Source: Owenia fusiformis
Taxonomy: Eukaryota; Annelida; Polychaeta; Sabellida; Oweniidae
Assembly (NCBI GenBank): GCA_903813345.2
Contig: CAIIXF020000010.1
Location: 29,692,828 to 29,756,827 of the forward strand
DNA length: 64,000 nt
Reading direction: 5' to 3'
This document shows, piece after piece, positions 25,401-35,809 of the stretch (position 1 is the stretch's first letter; each line of letters begins with the position of its first letter). Below the pieces are notes generated by a model. That model ran no database searches. It saw only the letters and a list, made by a program, of their open reading frames with translations, and was not told the origin of the DNA. The position numbers and the translations under genes are program-made.

Positions 25401-25772
25401 CGCCACCGGAGAAAAGTGCAGTGGAAGGCAATCCTTAGGTCTATCGGATTGGTTGCTATTGATGAATTGTCTATTATATTGCATCTTTGCTTCATTTTGA
25501 GCGATGGTGTGATTGGTAGAACTCTGAAAAACTGAGAAAAGAATCATTATTTATAGTAAAATACGTTCGTGGTATAAGGTGAAGATATTAATAGCAATGA
25601 ACAGAAAAGACTGCGTAATGTGATACTTATATCTGAATTATCATTATATATTCCGAATCAACCTACCTGCGAAAAGTATAATTATACATATGGAAAGTAT
25701 AACAAAGAAGCATTTCCGTTGACATTGTGATCCTAACCTCGTCAGACGAAGGTTTCCCACACATCGAAACAT
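22471..25772 (-). CDS. WSCD-family sulfotransferase-like protein C
   Basis: Five exons: 25772-25667, 25531-25325, 24613-24371, 23139-23018 and 22668-22471. Phases are 1,1,1,0. The total is 876 nt, 291 aa, the shortest of the three paralogs. Exon 1 encodes a basic N-terminus and one membrane anchor (CFFVILSICIIILFA). Exon 2 has LVSVPGSGNTWVRHLIQQ, the PAPS loop. Exon 3 has NNSVIVTKRH and LLVRNPFDAILAEFNR, the 3'-phosphate motif. Exon 4 has FPFGP-like YPFGPVHVVRYEDL, and exon 5 MRKICIFLGHPASEETLDC and a short tail. Family and membrane topology are as for A. The odd feature is intron 3: nearly all of it, from exon 4 to about 115 bp short of exon 3, is a tandem array derived from the acceptor and start of exon 4. 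The exon 2 acceptor used (CTCAG) is fixed by phase; a second CAG eight bases downstream would break the frame. Confidence 0.87.
23072..24256 (-). repeat. About 70-bp tandem array spanning acceptor and exon 4 start
   Basis: About 15-16 units of roughly 69-75 bp fill intron 3 of sulfotransferase C. Read on the minus strand, each unit contains a near-copy of TTTGTAGAATGGACCAAG, that is, the acceptor and first bases of exon 4, then the following exon stretch up to the Trp-Leu-Tyr codons. The GGTCC landmark recurs at 23132, 23201, 23273 and about 23408. Units close to exon 4 are most like it. Local frames read EWTKIVEYSGSKWLY-like peptides, which are decayed copies of exon 4. Confidence 0.9.
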
Positions 25773-27123
25773 AGTTAAGTATGCAATTTCAACGGTGAGC
25801 CCTGGTAATATGTTTTTACACTAAAAACTTAACAGACTTTTTATTTTTCTCTTTATTTGTGTACTTAATTATTTCCCTGTATTTCAAATGTTTACATGTT
25901 TTTTTTATAACAAACTCTTTCATTTCATTTTGGCGTTCGCATAATAAAGCAAGGTGGTGCATATTCAATATATATACAATGGCGTGTCACAGCTTCAAAA
26001 AGAAAAATCGTTTAATTTTTAGATTAAAGCTGTTTCATGGCTGAAATCATTATTAATGACTTAACAATAGCTTTATTTCAAAGCATAAAGTTCCAAAGAT
26101 AACAGAATTTTTAGACATGAGCAATAACGTTATAATTAACACATTTTTGCATTGATCTAACATTGAAACATTGTCTGCTTTAGTTAAACACCCGCGTGGT
26201 ATTTACACCTTTTTAATCAATTTGAAACTTAACCATACATATTTTCATTTATCAAATTTCACTGATGCTTCAAAACTTTTGATTCTGATTCAATGGTCTC
26301 ATTTCAATGTAGATCTCAAAATTGCGTTGACTGAAAACCGAAGCCACTTCAATGGATATGGCAGCTATTCGAAAATAAATATGAAAGGAGGAAGCCAAAA
26401 CATTTGGAGCATAGAACGTAAACGAAGAGGGTGCAAAAAGTATTCCTTGTATATGTCCATCTTTTTGTATTATGTTTAGGTGTCTTGTATCGAGACTTTT
26501 AATGAGTCCGGCAGCCCAAATTCGAAGTCTGTGATTTAAGACATGAGTGTTTTAAACCATCCATAGTTCGGAAATTTGTTTAACTCATTTCAAAAGAATT
26601 TGTATTGTATTTTTGTATTGTATTTTTGAAAGGAAAATTTTTGCAAGGGTTTTGTAAGGTTTGAGCTTTCGACATTTTGACCTGCATAAGCACATACCTT
26701 GCTATTCCTGAAGAGACTAATTATGGGTTTCAACTCAATTGCCAGCTTGAAATTATGAAATTGATGAGGGTTATCAATTTCAACAAATCTAAAAATAGTC
26801 ACTCATTAAGTTACACGACTGTGCATCTCCTTACAGTTTGCTTTTCTTGTTGGGTTTCTTTAAAGTTTTTAGTCACCCTTCCCTTTGGCATTTGTGCTTA
26901 TATATTCCTCGTGCATTGCAGATGTCCAAAAATTCCAAAATGGCGATATACTGCAAACAATTCTTATTGATGGTACATATAAACATATATTTCACACACA
27001 AGCATCAGGTTTTCATATTAAGTGATTTTTTCCCCCAAACCACAAAAATCAACATATCCTTAATAAATGGTCAAAATGGGTAAGTTACTTGGTGTACACA
27101 TATTAAAAGTCGTATTTAACATT
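25773..27123. other. Intergenic between sulfotransferase C and the amidase
   Basis: No gene supported. Short open frames (26171-26479 and 26677-27083) have no domain, no splice support and AT-rich composition. It should hold the promoter of sulfotransferase C and the 3' UTR of the amidase. Confidence 0.5.
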
Positions 27124-30100
27124 TCAAAGTTTCAATCTACTCTCCAATGCCTTGGCTACTCTCAAAACAGTGGCGTCATCGTTATGGCGACCGACTATCA
27201 TGATACCTATCGGTAAACCCTCAGAAGAGCCAGCATTTAAAGATATCGCAGGATGTCCAGTAATATCAAAGGGACAGGTATTGTACACCATGTTGAGAGC
27301 TTCAGTAAGTAGACCTGCAATATAATACTCTATCATTAGCAACGGAAGAATCAATAGGTTTAGAACCTATCTGATAAAAGGACAACGATTGAACTCCATT
27401 CAACATTTTATTGGGTAATACTTGGGAATTAAATACTTCCTTAAAAATACAAGAGAAGTGAACTCGTTGACAAAAGCTTCTCAAAGTATTAAAGACAGTC
27501 AATTATCTTTTGCAACATATAACACTTTTAATACGAAACTAATCATAAATTTTGGGGCCCAAACTCTCTTGTGTTGTCAGGATAATTGTACCCGATAAAA
27601 TTAAATTTAACGGGAAGAGAGTATATCAAGCATTATGTGCAGATTACAATACAAATACCTTTTAAGTCTGTATCTGCATTTGGGAGTCTTGGGGCTTTAA
27701 ATGGTAATGTTGGCATAACTATGACGTCATACGTTTCCAATGATTTATCATATGCAGCGGTTAAAGCAAGGTTCAAGTTCTGCGCCTTCCCGTAGTGTTT
27801 TGACTGGTAGAAGCGTTTTGTATATTCTCCCCACATAGACACCAATTGAAACGTCATAGGGAGGTCATGTGGTCTCGCTTTCAATGATTTTTTAAAATGT
27901 TCCATCATTGAATTCGGATAGAATCCCTTGTTGCCGATATTAGCACCTTGGTAAAAAATATAATATACAAATATTTAGATATAAATAACTAGTAATGTAT
28001 TTATACATAGATATATTTATAACCAAATTAGACATATAATGATAAGATAAGAAAAGGGTGCTTCGTGCCAGTTCCATAATGATCTAAGGGTGCCATTTGA
28101 TGGATTTTAAACTTAGGCTTTTTTACTGCTACTTTTGTTTTTCAGATATATTGCATATGATTTTCAAGTAATCTGCCTTTGAGGTTAGGTTCACTTTCTA
28201 CGGACACCCTGTAGTTTGAATTCGCGGTAGGTGGAAATATAGAAATTTGTAGACGTACAGGGTGGGCCAAAACACATGTTTTATTTTTGAGATAACTTTT
28301 TTATATAAAATGTATGGCATTTAAGAATATTTTTGCTGGATAGGAGATGCAGGAATTAATTCTAATGTAGCGTGATACATTTTAGATGATTCTGGATAAG
28401 AAATGTAACAAATATCATTATGTCATTTTGGAACTAATCGTATAACTGATTGCTGCGACCCCTGTAAAGAGACTTAAAATAGTCCATGCATTATCAGACA
28501 ATAAACAATATGGACGGTTTGATCCACGTAGTTAAATAAAGTCTCGATTTAAGGTATGCAATTCTGTGATAAACAAAATAAAGATATTAACTTACCCACG
28601 ATTCCTTGAAGATACGCTCCTTCGAGAGTAGGTGGACTCCAAATGACTTGACCTATATTGTAATAAGATGTTAAATTTCAATTTTTAAATGATACATACG
28701 TACATGACAAGGTGGCAATCCATACTTCTAATCTTGAACTTCAAAAAATAGGTTCAGATAATGATTAAGTGGCTGGTTTTATACTTGCCATATTTATGTA
28801 AAGGAATGGACGTTTCTTCAACATTGGCCCCGGCTTTTTTAAATATATCAATGGTTGCCTTGACGACCTTTATGACATCAGCCTCGCACGTGGTAAATCC
28901 TTCATCTACAAACCCTATTTTTAGTCCAGCAACGCCTCCGTCTATCTAAAAAAAACAAAAGTAATTTCAACAAGACAATACTGTAAACAGTTGAAAATGC
29001 ATTAAATAAAACAAAAAAACATTGCCAAGTAAGATACATATGGTAAAAATAAGATAATACTGTATCTGGACATTTTAATCGTTTACATCGCAACATTGCG
29101 AGGTTGCTAATTTCAAAGTCATTTCAGCCAAACGGCAATAACGAACTCACTTGTGTCGTAAAACTAGGAACATCTCGAACCCTTTGCCTTGAGTCGAACC
29201 CATCAGAACCTGCCAACACCTCCAGCAACAAGGCACAATCGTCAACCGTTTTTGCCATCGGGCCTAAATGGTCAATAGAGCTTTCTAAAGAGAATGCCCC
29301 ACTGTAAGGCACTAGCCCATGAGTGGGCTTCAGACCTACTATTCCACACCAGCTTGCAGGAATCCTGATTGAACCTCCTTGATCGCCACCTATAGCGAGA
29401 TCAACTTTACCACCAGCCACCTATAATGTATACAATGTCAAATGCTTGTAGGAATAAACAAGAACACAAATGTGTACAAAATGTCCCCACCTATGGGTGA
29501 TCCCGTCAAATGGTTATCCTAAAAATGAGTAGACAAGACTTTACCGACACAATTTGAGGACGGAAAATCCAAAATGGCCACCTTAAAATTTACCCAGAAT
29601 GCCAAAAAAATTAGTCAGTTCTAGATTTTCATACTAAAAACCACCCCTGAAAATTTGAAATTGATCCGTCACACAGTTAACCAGAAAGCATGTAAACAAG
29701 ACTTTACAGACAAGATTTGAGGACAGAAAATCCAAAATGGCTGCCTTGACATTTATCCAGAATGCCAAAAAATTAATCAGATCTAGATTTTCATACTGAG
29801 AATCATCCCTGAAAATTTGAAATTGATCTACCAAACGGTTCACCTGAAAAAACGCGTAGACAAGACTTTACAGACAAGATTTTAGGACGGAAAAATCCAA
29901 AATGGCCGACAATAAAAAAGTGATTATGAGTTTTTGCTGATTTCTTTTTACAAAATTATCACATATAACTACTGTTAACAATAACAAAGGCTTTTACAAC
30001 AAAGTACACCTGAAATTATTTATAAAGCTACTAAATAGTTAAAGTATGAAAACTGAAAAACACCATTCAATATGATACAAAGTATTATCGTGCGCTAACT

Positions 30101-32794
30101 TTTCTTAAAACATTCAAAATGGCTGACATGACTGAGCTAACAGTTCCAAAACCTAATCAGATCTAGAATGAAGTGAGCTGAACAAGATGTTAACGTTTTA
30201 AAAGCAACTGTGAAGCCGTTTGCAGACAAGGATTTTAGCATTTGACTTCAAAATGGCCGACAGGAAGTAGGTATCGAGTTAATTTTTTTCATCCACATCT
30301 AGATGCACTCATAAGTTATCCCTGAAAATTTGAAGGTGATATCTGTAGCGGTTTTTGAGAAAACTGCCAGACGTATGGACGGACAGACGGACAGACAGAC
30401 GGACGGACGCGCCTAGGCCGACAATATGGCCCCACACTATGTGGTGGGGACATAAAAAGAGGCGACGTCTATTCAATTCATCTGATGTCGGTCGTCATTA
30501 ACAGAAACTTGTTCTATTGCCGTGCCGTCATAATTTCCATGGTTACGCCAATTGGTTTTTGAAATTAGCAATTCTTAACTTTTTCATTAATAAAACGGAT
30601 ATATTTACAAGAGCAGCTGATCCGGAACTGGAACCCCCTGTGGTCCTTGATGTATCCACTGGATTAGTTACTGGGCCACTGTTCGCCGTGAAACTGTTTC
30701 CCGAAAAACACAGGTCCTCACAAACTGCTTTTCCGGTTATTCGTCCTCCTGTTAGCAAAACCTCGAATATACTAAGACAGTTTAAAGTTGACTATTTTGA
30801 ATGATTCTAAGAGATAACGATCGATTACAGTTGTATCACAGTGATTTACTTACTTGCCTGAAATGTCATAAAATTGTTACTAGTGTGTTTACACTAATTT
30901 ACACACTTGCGTTGCCTGGTATACTATTAATCGTGACTACAGTGTTATCACACTCATTTACATACTTGCCTGTCACACTGTTAATTGTGACTACTGTTGT
31001 ATCACACTCATTTACATACTTGCCTGTCACACTGTTAATTGTGACTACTGTTGTATCACACTCATTTACATACTTGCCTGTCACACTGTTAATTGTGACT
31101 ACAGTGTTATCACACTCATTTACATACTTGCCTGTCACATTGTTAATTGTGACTACTATTGTATCACACTCATTTACATACGTGCCCGTCACACTGTTAA
31201 TTGTGACTACTATTGTATCACACTCATTTACATACGTGCCCGTCACACTGTTTATTGTGACTACTGTTGCATCATACTCATTTACACACTTACCTGTCAC
31301 ATTGTTTATTGTGACTACTGTTGGATGACATTCATTTCAAAATTTTACTATTAACTGTTGAGACAGTTGAATTCGCATTAAGCTTCTATGATCCTCCAAA
31401 AGACGGTTGCAGTACGTCGTGTCGATGGTTAATTCAACTAATTGACATACCTGCCTCTAAGACCCTGGTGACTACGGTTGCATCGAACTCAGGCACATAT
31501 CCCTCCATTGTTTTACTACCATTGCTCAGTGGAACGCCTGCAACGGCAATGTTGTCTTTCACAGCTATAGTTTTACCCGTTAGCTTGCCTTCTGCAGCGC
31601 CTTTGATGTCCGTACACCAGGCCCTGAAAAGTATGGTTTAATGTTTGACAGATTTGTGATAATGTTTAATATTTGAACTGTGAAAATACATGCATGGCTA
31701 CTTTTAATTTGGTGAAAAATATTTCTGTGATATTTATTGAACATTTGCACCTTGTTCAAAGCGTTTGAGGCGAAATTTAAGTGTTGTTTTTATGCCAGCA
31801 TTATGGTCAGAAGTAGAGACTATTGTTTTATATAAAGTCTCTCATTTTCTTGTGGACTTTGTTCGGCGGTCAACGTTGGGCGGTCGGCGTTTGGTGTCTG
31901 TAACAAATTCTTACAATTTCCAATATTACCAGCTGGCGACATTTTATCATGGTATCGCCTTGTTTTGTTTAAAATGTGTTAGGGTAGACTTATTAAATAA
32001 ATGAACAGTTCTCAACTCTGTGTTTCTGTTACACTGAACCTAACAGACTGTTAAACACAAGATTTATATCAGTTAATAATATTTACAATATTTACCAGGC
32101 ATTGTAGGGGTTTTCTTCCTTTGTTGGTTTGTGTCCCGATGTGCGAGGAAATTTAACTTCAAGTGTTGGCTCAACCAGTTCTTCCAACTTTTGATAAGCC
32201 TCGCAAAACCCCTTCAAGTAATCTTCGAAATAGTATTAATAAAAACGAATTATTAATTGATCTGACAATATGATCTTGTATTTTGAACAATGCACATAGA
32301 TATATACATATTAAAGAGCAAAAAGGCCGCAATTTGAGTTTTCGCACTATTTTGCTATTACTTTTGTATTGGAGTATAAAGATTTCTTGGGAATTTTGAT
32401 TACAAAAATTAAATACAACGTTGAAATTTCTCATGTGTTTAATCAAGGGATCTTTCATCTTGAAAGTCCCCTGTTCGAGAAGTTCACTCTTTATTTGCTT
32501 TAAAAATGTATTTTATTTTCAGAAATTCATGTTGATACCAAAGCCTATGGATGTTGCAAGTTACAGAATAGTTGTTTGCATTTAGGTCAGGGGTGATTGG
32601 GATCAATTGCCTTTGTTTGATAGCATATTCCCTTGAGCATGTTTTACAATACCTCGATGTTGTTCAAGTTGATCCTCGGTTAGGTTGAAGCCAAGCTCTT
32701 CTGATATCTCCCTAAGTTGCCGAACTGTCGGTAGCTCCACCACGGGCGTTGTATAGTTAGCAACGGGCTCATCTGAGCTGGTGTTCGAAGACAT
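27124..32794 (-). CDS. Amidase-signature family hydrolase
   Basis: Nine exons: 32794-32653, 32222-32096, 31623-31451, 30748-30609, 29420-29151, 28945-28789, 28652-28596, 27946-27659 and 27314-27124. The total is 1545 nt, 514 aa, and the frame is kept at every junction. The ATG at 32794 starts [10 protein letters not shown]; the frame upstream has no better start. The catalytic triad is visible: Lys112 (AVKDN), cis-Ser187 (GGSSSGSAA) and nucleophile Ser211 ([11 protein letters not shown]). [20 protein letters not shown] follows, and [10 protein letters not shown] sits near the end. Family members hydrolyse amide bonds to acid and ammonia or amine; the substrate cannot be read from sequence. 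The N-terminal domain and the NPYNAW segment resemble bacterial enantioselective amidases more than FAAH, and there is no membrane anchor, so it is probably cytosolic. The intron after exon 6 uses a GC donor. Two introns hold expanded repeats. Confidence 0.92.
28787..28788 (-). promoter_or_regulatory. GC splice donor of amidase intron 6
   Basis: Exon 6 ends AAATATG and the intron begins GCAAGT. Using GC keeps phase 1 and gives [11 protein letters not shown]. The only nearby GT (four bases downstream) would shift the frame and stop within exon 7. GC-AG introns are a known minor class. Confidence 0.8.
29481..30453. mobile_element. Non-autonomous repeat element in amidase intron 4
   Basis: Bounded by short inverted ends (ATGTCCCCACC at 29481 and GGTGGGGACAT ending at 30453). 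The inside holds about three diverged tandem blocks around the phrase gacaagactttacagacaag, with ccaaaatggc motifs, and a (ggac/ggac-agac)n stretch at about 30373-30405 before the right end. It has no coding frame. The aaaatggc blocks are reminiscent of the 145-bp repeat family of this window. Confidence 0.6.
30822..31335 (-). repeat. 54-bp minisatellite derived from an exon end and donor
   Basis: About eight 54-bp units plus one or two degenerate ones lie in amidase intron 3. The GTGACTAC landmark recurs at 30933 and 30987 and then every 54 bp to about 31311. On the minus strand the unit encodes [18 protein letters not shown], resembling the end of exon 3 ([18 protein letters not shown]). 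The position matching the real donor (GGCAG|GTATGT) reads GGCAAGTATGT in the units, so GT is retained. The unit length keeps open frames on both strands; these are not genes. Confidence 0.85.
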
Positions 32795-35700
32795 GTTGAT
32801 GTTCAATAGTGTTCTATGCTTGTGTTTATCAACCTCACTTACTATTATTAGAACTGTGCTCCTGAACATTACATAACATTACATGACGCGATAAGTTAAT
32901 CAAGGACCATATGTATGGTCAGGCATTGTACAGTCCATATCTATTTGTCATGTTAAACAGATTATTTCAAATAAATGAACTTGACTTATTGGCTTTCGCA
33001 CTGGGTACTTTAAAAATAGCTGCTATCGAGGGTTGTTCTACCCTTGTCAAAATAACTATTGTATTGAAATGAAAATGTCCATGCGTTGAAAAACTCAAGA
33101 TAATATAGCCACCACAGTACAATGTCGACTCAATGACAAGGAAGTTATGCATTAGATTTCACACAATTTTAGATAGAGGTCAGGTTAGTCTAATATTGTA
33201 TTTTTAGTCAAATATACAAATAATTTGACTGAATGTTCCGAAGAAACAGCTGAAAGAGTTTGTCATGAAATCAGCAGAAATTTTAAGACGTCAAAAAAGA
33301 GGGGGATTAACCCCAGAGTTCAAAGATGACATACGCTTATAATGTAAACCTGTATTGAGTAGATGACATACACCTCTGATTGGTCCAAATCGAAAAACAA
33401 AAATGGCGGATTCAAAATTTTCTAATATCGCTTCGAATCAGGGGGGGGGAGATTTCCCAAAGATGCCCTATCATATTAGCACGTTCGAAAACAAATTTTA
33501 TAAACAGGCCTCAATTTGCCGTTGAAATGGATCTCCAAATGTTCACTGTAGTTTTATGAGTATTCTCTACAAGTATGGATCGAGTAACTTCAACAGTATT
33601 ACCGTAGGTTTGAAATGATGATGTTGAACTGATGTTAACGCCATTCCAACGATTTCAAATTTAACTCTGCGCATGCGCAGCACTGAGAGAGCACGTGCTC
33701 ATGATTGTCCACGTGATCGAATCCTGCAATTTGATTGGAGATGATGCAAGAGATGATGTAATGGGGAATCCCCGAATACGATAGAATATGAAAGAATTAT
33801 GGGAGCTACTCACTCCTCCTGGCTTCGAATAATATTATGTTGATTCCTGGCGTATTAACCAATATCATGGCTTGGTTTTTCACATCAAGATAAAGAAATA
33901 TGTAAGGAATATGTTTACATCGATTAAAACATCACGACGACGCGCTATGTTCGAAAATTAACTGGTGAGAATATGTGCAAACGAAGGTGGTAAGCAAGAG
34001 ACTATTATGTCAGTCATCGCTAAAGCTCTGGGTCTTTCCCTCCTCTTACGTCAAAACCAGCTTTTCGAACATCCGCGCCAGAATATAACCCTTCACACCA
34101 TATAAAGTATGGTGTAGTAATTAAATGTATGACGTCGTTGTAAACGAGTAACTACATCTGAATGAGATTTAGTTAATACACCCCATGCAGACAGATCGCC
34201 TAAAATTACATTCGTATGATGCGAGACTCGACATTCAACAGGAAACTAGAAACATTTTGTCACCAGGCCGTCCAACTGTCCCGTTATTTGCGTATTTGTC
34301 ACGCATTTGCCGAAAAATTTGCGTGACAGAATATGTCACGCAAATACGCATTTTACCTGATTACGTCAAGAAAAAAATATTCCGATACAGCACAAAACCG
34401 AACGCCGAAAAAAACGAACGCACTTTGTTTGGACTTTTTCACACGGATACCGTATATATGTCACGCATTTTCCATGACATTTTTCGTACCTTCGTGATTT
34501 CTTTATATATACATCACATGTCGAATTTTTAAAAACAGAAAAACTTGAATAAATATTGAGGCCTGCAGGTCCGATTCACCCTGGTAGCAGTAACAAAGTT
34601 CTCGCATATGTCATTCAATCAATATTTGAAACACAGCTTTTATACGAACTTATTATCGGACATTTAAGTATGCTGTTACTTCATTACCTTGAAGTACACA
34701 TTATATTTATGCTCGATCATAAGTTCGTTTCAGTAATACAACAATTTCTATGTCAAAAGATTATGCTGCTATTCGATTTTTGAGTGATAAATATTTTGTC
34801 TGCATCCTTCCGAATTACCAATACTATTTTTGTATTCGTTTATTTATCTTGCATATTATATCTTTTAATATAAAGATGCTTCAAAAAGGATGAAATTAAA
34901 ATTTGACAGGGGAAATCTATGAAGCACCGTTTTTGCGCTAAAGTAAGGTTTTATCGAATCCGTGTCTATGTCCGGTGTAACAGCTGAGTAGTCCGTTAGG
35001 AATCATCGTCGATAACTTAGGAACGTACGAAGGTCCTAGTAGGATAGGTTGCCCCAGTCGGAGTTATATTCCTGACTTTTACATAAAAATGGATTAAATA
35101 AAATTAAATATGATTTGATCTAGGATAGACGTATACCACGGTTGCACCGGATTTTATTGACTACCGCTTACAAATCGCCACATAAACAAGCTAGTATTCG
35201 CGAATTCAACTATCGACTGACGCCTGACGGTTTGAGAGGTATTGTATGGCATGGCTTATTAAACTTATTTAAATATCACCTAGATAGCTGCTATATGCAG
35301 TCGCATCTAACCAGGTTACTGGCATACAATCGGTAGGATCTGTTCCTATAAACAGCAAACAGTGGCAGGCGGTCTCCTTATTTTCAACTAACGGCTTTAT
35401 TATAATCGATCATGTAACAGTGGCATAAAAGGGGCGTGATGACTGTTTTTTTAACTAGTGGTTTGATTGTTATATAAAAGTTAAATGTATGTATATTTAT
35501 TACCAATGATCATGTTACCGACATCCGGCAGTTGATGTCACCGAATGCTAGCTAAGTTTTCATAACTTATCAGTTCAGTGATTTTTGGACAGCATTCACA
35601 ATTCATAGTGGTATAATTTATATGCGTGTACTGTACATTTAAAAATAACAAGCATATTCACGGTTGGGTGGGGAAACACTGACTCTTAAGTAGCTTTCGT

Positions 35701-35809
35701 GTTAAAGGTATAGTGCAATATCGGTATATCTGCTTCTTGGCAATCGCAAGTACACGTACATTACATGAAGGGAAATTCAAACATTGACAACTGACACAAG
35801 CTCGCTTAT
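32795..35809. other. Intergenic between amidase and glycosyltransferase
   Basis: These two genes are divergent, so both promoters should lie here. No supported exon. An inverted repeat occurs at 34289-34350 (TGCGTATTTG with its complement, and TCACGC/GCGTGA inside). The frame at 34185-34532 runs through this palindrome and is not supported. GC-richer bits near 33660-33720 contain cgcatgcg, which could be promoter-proximal, but this is not established. Confidence 0.5.

Noticed and set aside
26171-26479. 102-codon frame between sulfotransferase C and the amidase
   Set aside because: No ATG start, no domain, AT-rich composition.
30801-31328. Long open frames on both strands (175 and 133 codons)
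   Set aside because: Products of the 54-bp array in the amidase intron.
34185-34532. 115-codon plus-strand frame
   Set aside because: Crosses a palindrome; no domain and no conserved features.
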